Shown here one piece after another: positions 26,141 through 34,368 of a stretch of DNA of 44,752 nucleotides. The notes beneath the pieces were generated by a model. The model saw only the letters and a program-made list of their open reading frames with translations. It searched no databases and had not been told where the DNA came from. The DNA is from Iphinoe sp. HA4291-MV1 (lineage in GTDB: Bacteria; Cyanobacteriota; Cyanobacteriia; Cyanobacteriales; Nostocaceae). A program made the position numbers and the translations under genes. Each line of letters starts with the position of its first letter. Positions within the stretch are counted from its first letter, which is position 1. The stretch covers positions 1 through 44,752 of the forward strand of contig JAHHHH010000063.1 in assembly GCA_019359415.1 (NCBI GenBank), given 5' to 3'.

Positions 26141-27887
26141 CGTTGTATCGCAACTGAAACTCATCAAACTTCACAACCTTTGCATCTGGCTGACTTGTAT
26201 CAAAACGATAACTGCTGACTGTACCCGTACCTGTGTCAAAAATACTAAAAGCCGTAATCTCATTACTAGCAATATACGGTATGGGTTTACCATCTTTACT
26301 TAACAATGGGGTTATTGTTGGTAAAACTGGTTCCAACCCATTGGGATCGCCAAATGCAGCATAATCCTTTTTGTCACCTGGTGGGACTGGTCGTTTATCA
26401 CCACTCAAGAAAGCACCGTAAGTATTGCCAACATTAGATGTTTCTAGAAAGTGCATTCCCGACTGACTCTGAAAGCGGTTCCACACATGCGAATGTCCGT
26501 AAAATACTAACTGTACACGAGCTGCTTCAAGCAAGGGCATCACATCGCGAATCAGGTAATCTGCATTTTTGGGATAGTTGTAACGCACTGCTTTAATTTT
26601 GCCATTAGCATCACGTTCAACAACCTCCAGGGGATTAGTATAAGCAGGAACAATATTGTCGCCTAAAGAATGAGGCGGATGATGAAACATCACAACTTTA
26701 TATTTTGCTTGTTTAAACTCAGAACTGTTGAGTTCTTGTTCTAACCAGTTGTACTGCTTACTTCCTTTAGCAATTGGCTCAAAAATAACTTGTCCGTAAC
26801 CCCAATTTTCTGGATTTTGCAAATCTTTATCTCTTTCCCGAAACTTTCCTTTTGCTTGTGCATCCATGTTGGGAGTTCGCCAGATATTCGTCGCATACAA
26901 AACCACTAGACGCACATCACCAAAACTAACTGCATAATAAGTCTCTCCACCTTCTTGACTTTGGGGTAATGTGAAAATTTCTTCATAAGTATCAGTATTA
27001 TAAGAATTATCTTTGAGCGATTTTTCCCCATACAACTTCGTAGCAACTGCACGCGGAAACGCATCATTAAATTCATCACCTAAACTCCCGCCCTTGCCAA
27101 AGCGTCCCATCACTTCATGATTACCAATGCTAGTAAACATGGGGGCGTGTTGAATAATTTCTCCACCAATAAAAGATGTCTTCACTCCATTAACATCTCT
27201 TTCAAACTTGGCACGACCTTGCAAACAAGGGAAGAAAGCACCGCCACCATTATCATCAAACCATTCAGAAGTACGGTCTGCAATATTCACTGTATCTCCT
27301 GCTAACCACACTGCATCCACCTTACCAACTGTTTCCACAACCTTTTGCAGATTTGCTGCTACCATTGGTTTCAATTGATGGTCTGAAGTCAGCAAAATTT
27401 TCAATGGTGTTCCTAGAGTTGGGGTAGGTGCTAGAGTAAAAATCTTACTACTAACACTCTCGCCATCTTCTCTTACACTCGTGACGCGATAAGAAACTCG
27501 TTTAAGCGGAGTTAAGCCAATCACTTGTGCCTCATGTCGCCAAATATCGCGTTGAAATGGTTGCTTGTAAACTTGTGCGTTTTCTTTTTGGTTTCCTACT
27601 TTTGATTCTTGATCTTCTCGTGTCCGACTGAGTTTGGTTGTATTTGCTACTGCTTTTTGTTGGAGATTGTCGCCATATGCAACATTATGTTTGGAACCAG
27701 CAAACTCAGTAAACCACACAACTTGTACTGAAGATTTCGTGGGGAGTTGTAGAAATGGATCTGTGAGTAACTGTGGTGCGGATGCTAGAGTTTTTTGTCC
27801 AGAAAAGCAACCGTATACTAGAGTAAGGCAAGCCACTAGTACAAATAATGCAGCGAGTATTTTGCGGTTTGTGAGATGTCTGAGCAT
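26118..27887 (-). CDS. metallophosphoesterase, probable lipoprotein
   Basis: I choose the ATG read at 27887 (589 residues). It puts MLRHLTNRKILAALFVLVAC at the N-terminus with a plausible lipobox LVYGC; longer starts would place 36 odd residues before the signal. An N-terminal fibronectin/purple-phosphatase-like strand region is followed by the calcineurin-like metal motifs: LLTSDHQ, WLAGDTVN, SIGNHEVMG, VMFHHPPHS and FYGHSHVWNR. The likely role is an exported phosphatase or phosphodiesterase; the substrate is unknown. The last residues and the stop come from DNA shared with the WD40 remnant, so the C-terminus may be altered. Confidence 0.85.
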   Translation of the reverse strand: MLRHLTNRKILAALFVLVACLTLVYGCFSGQKTLASAPQLLTDPFLQLPTKSSVQVVWFTEFAGSKHNVAYGDNLQQKAVANTTKLSRTREDQESKVGNQKENAQVYKQPFQRDIWRHEAQVIGLTPLKRVSYRVTSVREDGESVSSKIFTLAPTPTLGTPLKILLTSDHQLKPMVAANLQKVVETVGKVDAVWLAGDTVNIADRTSEWFDDNGGGAFFPCLQGRAKFERDVNGVKTSFIGGEIIQHAPMFTSIGNHEVMGRFGKGGSLGDEFNDAFPRAVATKLYGEKSLKDNSYNTDTYEEIFTLPQSQEGGETYYAVSFGDVRLVVLYATNIWRTPNMDAQAKGKFRERDKDLQNPENWGYGQVIFEPIAKGSKQYNWLEQELNSSEFKQAKYKVVMFHHPPHSLGDNIVPAYTNPLEVVERDANGKIKAVRYNYPKNADYLIRDVMPLLEAARVQLVFYGHSHVWNRFQSQSGMHFLETSNVGNTYGAFLSGDKRPVPPGDKKDYAAFGDPNGLEPVLPTITPLLSKDGKPIPYIASNEITAFSIFDTGTGTVSSYRFDTSQPDAKVVKFDEFQLRYNVSESKSR

Positions 27888-27995
27888 TGCGAGTCTTCCA
27901 GAACGTCGGTGCATCTCAGTTGTGTATAAAAAACACAAGGAGCTACACAATAAAGTCGCACTATTCCGAATTATAGTTTCAATACTCGCGTTCAA

Positions 27996-28097
27996 ATATA
28001 GCTGTCGCCAGGTAGTTTAGGACATAGACTGAATATAAAACCCTGACACTAAGAGACTTTCAAGCCTGTTCCCGAGTTAAGAGTTCCTGCTATATTT
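27996..28097. repeat. ~100-bp block, copy 1 of a flanking direct repeat
   Basis: Starting ATATAGCTGTCGCCAGGTAG and ending in GACTTTCAAGCCTGTT...GAGTTCCTGCTATAT, this block is repeated with substitutions and small indels at 28453-28550. The two copies frame the 63-bp tandem array. Copy 1 lies about 110 bp upstream of the metallophosphoesterase start. Confidence 0.8.
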
Positions 28098-28124
28098 TGC
28101 TGATTGCTTTGTGAGAATGCCCAT

Positions 28125-28411
28125 TTGCTTTCTCATTTGAGTAGCTCACGCATTCATTTTGGTGTTTTCTGTAAGTAAAATGGCTAATTGCTTTCTCAAA
28201 ATGCCTGTTTGCTTTCTCATTTGAGTAGTTTACGCATTGATTTTGGTGTTTTGGGCAAGCAAAATGACTAATTGCTTTCTCATTTGAGTAGTTTACGCAT
28301 TGATTTTGGTATTTTCCGCAAGCAAAATGACTAATTGCTTTCTCATTTGAGTAGTTTACGCATTGATTTTGGTATTTTCCGCAAGCAAAATGGCTAATTG
28401 CTTTCTCATTT
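28125..28411. repeat. 63-bp tandem repeat, four full units plus partial units
   Basis: Full units run 28125-28187, 28209-28271, 28272-28334 and 28335-28397. Each begins TTGCTTTCTCATTTGAGTAG and ends GCAAAATGACTAA or GCAAAATGGCTAA. A 21-base partial copy separates units 1 and 2, and a 14-base partial copy ends the array. Units 3 and 4 are nearly identical while unit 1 is the most diverged. Plus-strand frame 1 reads about 20 residues then a stop in each unit, so it is not coding. Confidence 0.95.
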
Positions 28412-28452
28412 CAGCCTGCTGTCTCCAGGCGCAAGTCTTTGAATCAACGCAG

Positions 28453-28550
28453 ATATAGCTGTCACCAGGTAGATTAGGACATGAACGAATGAGAAAACAT
28501 GGACACCAAAAGACTTTCAAGCCTGTTAAGAGTTCCCTGCTATATATTGA
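28453..28550. repeat. ~100-bp block, copy 2 of a flanking direct repeat
   Basis: ATATAGCTGTCACCAGGTAG through GACTTTCAAGCCTGTTAAGA to CCCTGCTATATATT repeats the block at 27996-28097 in the same orientation. The pair plus the tandem array occupies nearly all of the gap between the phosphoesterase and the VOC gene. Confidence 0.8.
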
Positions 28551-28629
28551 GAAAAAATCAAATCCAACTTATTGATAAATATTGATACAAATTTTTAAGA
28601 TTGCGGAAGAATATAGTTTACTTGCTCTA

Positions 28630-28645
28630 TAGTACTTTTGTACTA
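28630..28645. promoter_or_regulatory. TAGTAC-TTTT-GTACTA palindrome before the VOC gene
   Basis: A perfect 6-bp inverted repeat with a 4-base spacer lies 20 bp upstream of the ATG of the VOC gene. It overlaps where a promoter or operator would be expected. Its function is a guess. Confidence 0.3.
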
Positions 28646-28665
28646 AATAGTGAGAGGCAAAAATT

Positions 28666-29115
28666 ATGGCAGTTAAACCGATTCCAGAAGGTTATCATAC
28701 CGTTACACCCTATCTTTTTGTGGAAGGGGCAGCAACCTTAATCGAGTTTCTCAAGCAGGGATTTGCAGCCAAGGAAATTCGTCGTACCCTACACCCAGAA
28801 GGCAGCATCATGAATGCTGAGGTAAAAATTGGCGACTCACTAATAATGGTGAGCGAAGCAAGATGTGAATTCAAGTCTATGCCAAGTTCGATTTACCTGT
28901 ATGTTGAGAATATCGACGCAACTTATGAAAATGCTCTCAAAGCAGGTGCTATTTCAATGATGGAGCCAAATGATGAATTCTGGGGCGATCGCCACGCAGC
29001 TGTGAAAGACCCTACTGGGGGTTATTGGTGGATTGCGACTCATCAAGAGGATGTTTCATCCTCAGAGATCGAAAAACGAATTGAAGCATTGTTTGGCAGC
29101 AAACAACAAGCGTAA
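28666..29115 (+). CDS. VOC family protein (glyoxalase/bleomycin resistance, PhnB-like)
   Basis: The 149-residue product has the paired beta-alpha-beta-beta-beta modules of the vicinal oxygen chelate fold: HTVTPYLFVEGAATLIEFLKQ, then MNAEVKIGDSLIMVSEA, then IYLYVENIDATYENALKAGA and WGDRHAAVKDPTGGYWWIATH. The spacing fits the PhnB-like subgroup. VOC proteins range from glyoxalases to drug-binding proteins; metal ligands cannot be assigned confidently and the substrate is unknown. It ends with a short helical tail. Confidence 0.85.
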   Translation: MAVKPIPEGYHTVTPYLFVEGAATLIEFLKQGFAAKEIRRTLHPEGSIMNAEVKIGDSLIMVSEARCEFKSMPSSIYLYVENIDATYENALKAGAISMMEPNDEFWGDRHAAVKDPTGGYWWIATHQEDVSSSEIEKRIEALFGSKQQA

Positions 29116-29193
29116 GTCAGCATTCCAAGCTTGGCGGTAAAGCAAAAGAACAAGGGTTAGCGTTACCGCCAGTATACCAGATTTATGCAGGTT

Positions 29194-29772
29194 TCAATAC
29201 TCATTAAATACCGCGACTCTGCTTTTGTTATCAAAGGCAAACACACTAAATGGATCTTTTTGATTCCCCATTTCCATCCCAGGAGTGCCTACAGGCATTT
29301 GGGGAACAGATAAGCCCAGCACATTTGGCTTTTCTTGTAACAGTCGTTTGATATCTTGTGCTGGCACATGTCCTTCAATAACATAGCCATTAACAATTGC
29401 TGTATGGCAAGATGTTAAGTTATTCGGCACGTTGTACTTTTGTTTTATTGCCTCAATGTCCGGTGTGCGAAAGTCTTTGATTTTAAAACCGTGTGCCTTT
29501 AAGTGGTCAATCCACCCTCCACAACAGGTACAATCGGGACTGCGATATACACTTGCACGTTGATTCTGAATATCCCCAGTAGTGCTTACCGCTTGAGTAT
29601 TGACTACAGAAGTTAGAAAAACAGTTTGAGCATGACTCATAGGAGCATTGCTTCCCAAGATGCTTAACACTGCTGCCGTTAGACAAATCGTTACTACGAC
29701 TCTAGCAACAATACGTAGCACGATGGGACGTAATCGTTTTTGCCACCTATAAATAAATTGTTTGTACGGCAT
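29194..29772 (-). CDS. DUF411 family metal-binding protein
   Basis: The 192-residue product has a basic N-terminus and a hydrophobic export segment (about 20-42). The DUF411 core follows: YRSPDCTCCGGWIDHLKAHG, NLTSCHTAIVNGYVIEGHVP and VPQMPVGTPGMEMG. The Cys-Cys, Cys-His and Met residues suggest copper or other thiophilic metal binding outside the cytoplasm. DUF411 genes often accompany copper-handling genes, but none is adjacent here. The C-terminus (DPFSVFAFDNKSRVAVFNEY) is typical. Confidence 0.85.
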   Translation of the reverse strand: MPYKQFIYRWQKRLRPIVLRIVARVVVTICLTAAVLSILGSNAPMSHAQTVFLTSVVNTQAVSTTGDIQNQRASVYRSPDCTCCGGWIDHLKAHGFKIKDFRTPDIEAIKQKYNVPNNLTSCHTAIVNGYVIEGHVPAQDIKRLLQEKPNVLGLSVPQMPVGTPGMEMGNQKDPFSVFAFDNKSRVAVFNEY

Positions 29773-29865
29773 CTGAGACTTCCCAAGCCCTCTAAAATCA
29801 GTAATACATATAATGTTAGTTAAATATTTTGTTACTGTTGTTAATTAAAACGTTGAATTTCAATC

Positions 29866-29992
29866 AAAGGTTCTAGGGGAGTTGTTTGGTGAAGTCGTTA
29901 ATGGTAAGCGGAGCATCAGCAAGGCTCAAGCTAAAGCCCTAGCAGAGTTCTTTCACGTATCGCCAGAATTGTTTAAGCTAAACCACATCTAG
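29866..29992 (+). pseudogene. HigA-type HTH antitoxin remnant
   Basis: Codons for KGSRGVV, then after a one-base insertion EVVNGKRSISKAQAKALAEF and FHVSPELFKLNHI, end at TAG 29990-29992. This is the C-terminal half of the HigA/XRE antitoxin family (SRGVVSEVVNGKR...). No N-terminal half and no HigB toxin were found, so it is a relic. The rest of the gap 29773-30252 holds the GC-rich repeat and the IS right end. Confidence 0.75.
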
Positions 29993-30025
29993 TTTGTATA
30001 TCCAAAATTTTTATAACTCTTGTGG

Positions 30026-30140
30026 GGTGGAGAGCAGCGCCGTGCGGTGACGACAAGCTGCTGCAGGAGGGTTTCCCGACAGAGGCATCTGGCGAACCCG
30101 GAGGGGGGTTCCCCCCGTTGAGGCGACTGCGGAGCATCTT
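30026..30140. repeat. GC-rich dispersed repeat (long copy)
   Basis: GGTGGAGAGCAGCGCC (30026-30041), then CTGCAGGAGGGTTTCCCGAC (30061-30080), then GGGGGGTTCCCCCC, then GAGGCGACTGCGGAG. The first, third and fourth blocks recur in order on the other strand at 7229-7284. The second recurs, inverted, at 18079-18100 and 42596-42618. It seems to be a composite of mobile palindromic modules. Confidence 0.75.
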
Positions 30141-30160
30141 GCCCGCCCTAATTATACAAA

Positions 30161-30200
30161 TTGACATCCTCCCCGCCGTATAGACGGACGGGGATTCCAA
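30161..30200 (-). mobile_element. IS200/IS605-group right end hairpin
   Basis: CCCCGCCGT pairs with ACGGACGGGG (30171-30193), nine base pairs with one bulged A and loop ATAG, preceded by TTGACATCCT. It lies past the 3' end of the tnpB at 30253-31452. The same layout is seen at 11493-11523. In IS605-group elements this is the cleavage end and the 3' part of the guide RNA. Confidence 0.7.
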
Positions 30201-30252
30201 GAATCACTTCTTAGACTTCCTGGTTTTGCCCTTACGGGTTTTCGGCACTTGG

Positions 30253-31452
30253 CTAGATATTTCTATCCCCGCTAGTTCGCCTGCACAGGCAGTTTCCATT
30301 CCCCGATTGCCCACGGGTACGCTCGTTGAGTCCACGTAACAACACCATCTCGGCAGCCGCATGATCTCGATGAGTTCGATAACCACATTCAGGACAAATA
30401 TGCTCTCGCTCATTGAGCGGTTTTGTTACGGTTGCTTGACAATGCGGACAAGTTTGAGAAGTTCCGTTAGGATTGACGCGCATGAAATACACGCCTCGCT
30501 TCCAGCACACCCATTTGAGCAAGTCCAAAAAAGCACCAAACGATGCATCAACACACTCTTTGCGGAGCATTCCTCGATTAAGTCCAACCGTGTTCAGGTC
30601 TTCTGCAAATATGGTTTCAGCTTGGTCACAAAGTTTGTGAGCGGTTTTGAGATGAAAATCCTTACGTTTATCAGCAATGTGATGATGCAACCGTGCTACC
30701 TTGACAGTAGCTCTTTCCCAGTTAGCAGAACGTTTCTGTTTTCTTGCAGCCCGACGTTGCAGCAATTTCAGCTTGCGATGCTCAGACTTCAAGAATTTAG
30801 GGCGCTCAAAAAAGCTACCATCCGACGCAGTTATAAATCTTTCCAGTCCAAGGTCAATCCCAACTGCTCTACCATGAACGGGAACATCAGGAACCGATAC
30901 ATCGGATTGAATCGAGACGATCACATACCATTGTGTTCCACGAGCCTTAGACAATACCCTCACCTGCTTGACCATAAACCCATCAGGGATTGGACGACTC
31001 AGGCTAATTGGAATACTGCCAATCTTGGGCAAAGTAATTTCATATCCGTTGATGGGATTATCTTTGAACTGTGGAAACACAAAAGATTTGAACTGTCCAA
31101 ACTTTTTGAATCGGGGAAAACCAAAACCACGTTTTTGAAAAGATTCCCAGGTGTCATGCAATCTACGAATCGTAGTTTGCAATACTTGAGAATGAATTTT
31201 TTTGAGATCTGTCCAAGATTCTTTGAGTTTGGGCAAATCATTTTGCTGACGATGATAGGACGGGAAAGGAATATCGGCGGGAATGATGTACTCTCGCTCA
31301 ATCGAACACCTGTCTATCATGCAAGATCGCGAATTTATCCAATCTTTCAACTCGCGCAAAGCACGGTTGTAAACTTTGCGCGACGTTTCCAACCATTCAA
31401 GCATCAATGCCGATTGGTCAATATTTGGATAAATTCGGTAAGTATAATTCAT
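30253..31452 (-). CDS. tnpB: IS200/IS605-group TnpB, RNA-guided endonuclease (tail probably frameshifted)
   Basis: The 399-residue product has the N-terminal TnpB region (MNYTYRIYPNIDQSALMLEW) and RuvC motifs GIDLGLERF (D200), FAEDLNTVGL (E284) and HRDHAAAEMVLLRG (D363). An intact zinc ribbon lies between the last two (C335, C338, C353, C356). No tnpA is present, so it is of the solo-tnpB type. The last ~25 residues (ERTRGQSGNGN...) look atypical. A neighbouring frame over the same bases reads DSTSVPVGNRGMETACAGEL and continues through ISSQVPKTRKGKTRKSKK to a stop at 30204, which is like normal TnpB tails. A late frameshift is therefore likely. Confidence 0.88.
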   Translation of the reverse strand: MNYTYRIYPNIDQSALMLEWLETSRKVYNRALRELKDWINSRSCMIDRCSIEREYIIPADIPFPSYHRQQNDLPKLKESWTDLKKIHSQVLQTTIRRLHDTWESFQKRGFGFPRFKKFGQFKSFVFPQFKDNPINGYEITLPKIGSIPISLSRPIPDGFMVKQVRVLSKARGTQWYVIVSIQSDVSVPDVPVHGRAVGIDLGLERFITASDGSFFERPKFLKSEHRKLKLLQRRAARKQKRSANWERATVKVARLHHHIADKRKDFHLKTAHKLCDQAETIFAEDLNTVGLNRGMLRKECVDASFGAFLDLLKWVCWKRGVYFMRVNPNGTSQTCPHCQATVTKPLNEREHICPECGYRTHRDHAAAEMVLLRGLNERTRGQSGNGNCLCRRTSGDRNI

Positions 31453-31518
31453 TGTCAGTATCTAGATATTTTACCACACAAATGCACTAGTGGTAAAGCT
31501 ATGCTAACCAAGAGATTA

Positions 31519-31561
31519 ACAATTACGAGGTACACCCGCAAGGGGTGTACCTCGTAATTGT
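31519..31561. repeat. 19-bp perfect inverted repeat upstream of tnpB
   Basis: ACAATTACGAGGTACACCC (31519-31537) and GGGTGTACCTCGTAATTGT (31543-31561) are exactly complementary with loop GCAAG. It is the longest perfect hairpin in the window and lies 67 bp upstream of the tnpB start. It may be the left-end structure of this element or a separate small insertion. Confidence 0.9.
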
Positions 31562-31573
31562 CCCACTGTCCAT

Positions 31574-31605
31574 CCCCACCCTATAAGAGGGTGGGGAATT
31601 CCGTG
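31574..31605. mobile_element. solo IS605-type end hairpin
   Basis: CCCCACCCT and AGGGTGGGG form a perfect 9-bp stem with loop ATAAG, followed by AATTCCGTGG. The layout copies that of the right end at 30171-30200 (CCCCG...CGGGGATTCC) in the same orientation, but no tnpB lies beyond it. It is probably the right end left by another copy. Confidence 0.5.
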
Positions 31606-31616
31606 GAATACGTTAA

Positions 31617-31760
31617 ATGTGGAACAGCTTATTTGAGGTGAGTGATCGATATTGCATTAGTACCTGCAAACCTGGAAAAGCCAAACAAGAATATGTAGTC
31701 ATCACTGAAGCTAATACGGCAGGGTCTGCACCAACCGCAACCATAAAAAGGAAAATGTAA
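31617..31760 (+). CDS. small ORF or gene fragment, 47 residues
   Basis: An ATG-initiated frame reads MWNSLFEVSDRYCISTCKPG, then KAKQEYVVITEANTAGSAPT and a short basic tail to TAA at 31758-31760. The residues look protein-like, but I do not recognise the family. It starts 12 bp after the solo IS end, so it may be the 3' fragment of a gene cut by the insertion rather than a complete small gene. Confidence 0.3.
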   Translation: MWNSLFEVSDRYCISTCKPGKAKQEYVVITEANTAGSAPTATIKRKM

Positions 31761-31904
31761 TGTTTTGTTACAGTACAGTATAATTGCATTCAAGAAGACT
31801 GTTACATTTCTTAATTTGTCAAAAATGAGCAGAACTACTCTGACTAAATTGCTTAACATTTGTTAATAAAAATAGTAGTAAGTCAATAAAAGGACATAAA
31901 TTTT

Positions 31905-33266
31905 ATGATAAACACAGTAGAAAACCAAACACCCCATCACGTCGTCATTGTCGGCGGTGGATTTGGAGGATTATATGCAGCAAAAGTACTCTCGTGTGCT
32001 GATGTTCATGTGACTCTAATTGATAAACGTAATTTTCACTTATTTCAACCGCTTTTATACCAAGTCGCCACTGGTACGATATCTCCCGCTGATATATCCT
32101 CTCCACTGCGTTCTGTACTCAGTAAAAGCAAGAATACAAAAGTACTGCTGGGAGAAGTGAATGATATCGATCCCCGAGCACAAAAAGTCTTCATGGGTGG
32201 GGAAGCGATACATTACGATTCTTTAATCCTGGCGACAGGTGCAAAGCATTCCTATTTTGGTAAGGATCAGTGGGAAAAATTCGCTCCAGGTTTAAAAACT
32301 GTGGAAGATGCGATAGAAATGCGTCACCGTATCTTTATGGCGTTTGAAGCAGCAGAAAAGGAAACTGATCCCGAAAAACGTCGTGCTTGGTTAACTTTTG
32401 TTGTTGTTGGTGGAGGTCCCACTGGTGTGGAATTAGCAGGTGCGATCGCAGAACTTGCATACCACACTATGAAAGAAGATTTCCGCAATATCGACACTTC
32501 CGAAACGCAAATTTTACTCCTAGAAGGTTTGGATCGAGTTCTCCCACCCTTTGCACCAGAGTTATCAAAACAAGCAGAAGCATCATTGACGCACTTGGGT
32601 GTCACCGTACAGCCAAAAACACTCGTCACGAACATAGAAGGTGATGTTGTCACCCTCAAACAAGGTGATGAGGTGACGCAGATTCATGCCAAGACAGTAT
32701 TATGGGCAGCAGGTGTGAAAGCTTCGCCTCTAGGGAAGTTGCTAGCAGAAACTACAGGTGCTGAGTGTGATCGCGCTGGACGAGTCATTGTTGAACCTGA
32801 TTTGAGTATTAAAGAATACCCCAATATTTTTGTCATCGGAGACTTAGCACATTTTGCCCATCAAAACGGCAAACCCTTACCTGGTGTTGCACCCGTAGCG
32901 ATGCAGGAAGGACAATATGTTGCTTCACTGATCAGGCAACGGCTTAAAGGTAAAACACTACCACAATTTCGTTATTTTGATTGGGGTAATTTAGCGGTTA
33001 TTGGACAAAACTCTGCCGTTGTAGACTTAGGGTTTACCAAATTTACAGGCTTTTTTGCTTGGCTATTTTGGCTGTTTATTCACATCTACTTCTTAATTGA
33101 GTTTGACAACAAGCTATTAGTCATGATTCAGTGGGGCTGGAACTATTTCACCCGCAAACGTGGAGCAAGATTGATTACAGGTAAGGAACTATTGCAACAC
33201 GCAAAGGCTGAAGATAATAACAGTTATTACACGCCAGCGAATAATAGACAGACGGTTAATGTATAA
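31905..33266 (+). CDS. ndb: type II NAD(P)H dehydrogenase (NDH-2)
   Basis: The 453-residue product is a single-subunit flavoprotein that oxidises NAD(P)H and reduces quinone at the membrane without proton pumping. The FAD-binding HHVVIVGGGFGGLYAAKVL is at residues 11-29. The NRNFHLFQPLLYQVATG-like block and the NADH-binding TFVVVGGGPTGVELAGAIAE follow, then NIFVIGDLAHF for the FAD ribityl contact. A hydrophobic C-terminal segment (FFAWLFWLFIHIYFLIEF) fits membrane attachment. AAAAGGACATAAATTTT precedes the ATG. Cyanobacteria have several NDH-2 paralogues; the class is not assigned here. Confidence 0.93.
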   Translation: MINTVENQTPHHVVIVGGGFGGLYAAKVLSCADVHVTLIDKRNFHLFQPLLYQVATGTISPADISSPLRSVLSKSKNTKVLLGEVNDIDPRAQKVFMGGEAIHYDSLILATGAKHSYFGKDQWEKFAPGLKTVEDAIEMRHRIFMAFEAAEKETDPEKRRAWLTFVVVGGGPTGVELAGAIAELAYHTMKEDFRNIDTSETQILLLEGLDRVLPPFAPELSKQAEASLTHLGVTVQPKTLVTNIEGDVVTLKQGDEVTQIHAKTVLWAAGVKASPLGKLLAETTGAECDRAGRVIVEPDLSIKEYPNIFVIGDLAHFAHQNGKPLPGVAPVAMQEGQYVASLIRQRLKGKTLPQFRYFDWGNLAVIGQNSAVVDLGFTKFTGFFAWLFWLFIHIYFLIEFDNKLLVMIQWGWNYFTRKRGARLITGKELLQHAKAEDNNSYYTPANNRQTVNV

Positions 33267-33448
33267 GGACTTATATTATACTAAGCACGATTAAGAAATG
33301 GACTTTAGTGTGCAGCGGCTTGAGAGTATTATAGACACACGTAAGTGCGATGACACAAAGTGTCCGCTGTAGGCAGGCGATCGCTCCGTATCCAGGACGA
33401 GTATAGTTATATCTTTGAAAAAAAGCCTGTCGTGTTTCCGTACCAATC

Positions 33449-33551
33449 ATATCAAATCCGTTTGTATCGGAATTATTCCTCCTTCCTCTCTGGTGCGTCC
33501 TCAGCGTCTGGAGCGGTTTTTTTATCACTCAGATGCTACCGGATTTGATAT
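33449..33551. mobile_element. MITE with ATATCAAATCCG termini
   Basis: ATATCAAATCCG (33449-33460) and CGGATTTGATAT (33540-33551) are a perfect 12-bp inverted repeat bounding a 103-bp non-coding element. It is in the 500-bp gap between ndb and the Uma2 gene, which otherwise shows no gene. Confidence 0.7.
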
Positions 33552-33766
33552 TACCCTGTTTTGTCACTCTCGGAAAAGAAAAATCAAAGCCAAATTTTGA
33601 ACTGTAGATAGAACGGGCATTTGAGCGTTTATTTTCGTTCCACAATGCCTTAAATCATGGCTTTTGGTAAAAGTCTTATGCTGTAAGCATTCCAGATTAT
33701 TCTCTACCGAAAGTGATAAAAGAGGGATAAGATAGCCATAGGAGCAGACTAACTCTTGAGGTTTCC

Positions 33767-34321
33767 ATGACTCTCACTATCCAGGACTTAGAAAGACTGC
33801 AAGAAAAGCTACAAGAAGACCAGCGCGACTACCAGCTGGAATTACAAGAAGGTAACATCATCGTCATGGGACCATCAGATATTGAATCGAGTGAAATTGG
33901 GGCTGAGTTTATCTACTTACTCAAAACCTGGGTTAACCCCCGCAAACTCGGACGGGTGTTTGATTCCAGTGGTGGGTTCATCATGCCAAATACGGACTTA
34001 CGAGCACCAGATGTTTCCTTTGTATCAGCAAAAAGGCTGAAACGCACCGTGCGCGACTTTGCCAACTTGGTTCCAGATTTGGTTGTGGAAATTAAATCGA
34101 AAACAGACCATGCTCGTCCAATTGAAGAGAAAATTCAGCTATTTTTGCAGTTGGGAGCGCAAGTTGGGATACTGATTAATCCAGATAAGCTAACTGTTAG
34201 TGTATATCGTCTAGTTGGTGAAGTGGAACTGTTGGCGGGTGAAGATAAACTAACTATTCCAGAATTATTTCCTGGTTGGGAAATTGCTGTTTCTGAACTA
34301 TGGCCTCCCGTGTTTGAGTAG
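33767..34321 (+). CDS. Uma2 family endonuclease-like protein
   Basis: The 184-residue product has a PD-(D/E)XK-like core: LRAPDVSFVS (D82), LVPDLVVEIKSKTD (E108, K110) and the following helix EEKIQLFLQLGAQVGILINP with VSVYR. This is the common short form without a coiled tail. The role is unknown. Its 3' end (from 34265) and the 3' flank are duplicated, in decayed form, at 35324-35578. Confidence 0.9.
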   Translation: MTLTIQDLERLQEKLQEDQRDYQLELQEGNIIVMGPSDIESSEIGAEFIYLLKTWVNPRKLGRVFDSSGGFIMPNTDLRAPDVSFVSAKRLKRTVRDFANLVPDLVVEIKSKTDHARPIEEKIQLFLQLGAQVGILINPDKLTVSVYRLVGEVELLAGEDKLTIPELFPGWEIAVSELWPPVFE

Positions 34322-34368
34322 TATTAATACTAGAGGTGTTTTCTTCTTGAGTACTTGCTCTGTTATCT

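Noticed and set aside
30361-31557. Plus-strand open frame of 398 codons
   Set aside because: It is exactly antisense to tnpB, whose RuvC and zinc motifs are clear.
31629-31859. Minus-strand 76-codon frame upstream of ndb
   Set aside because: Low-complexity hydrophobic reading without family resemblance, lying across a more protein-like plus-strand small frame and the ndb promoter region.
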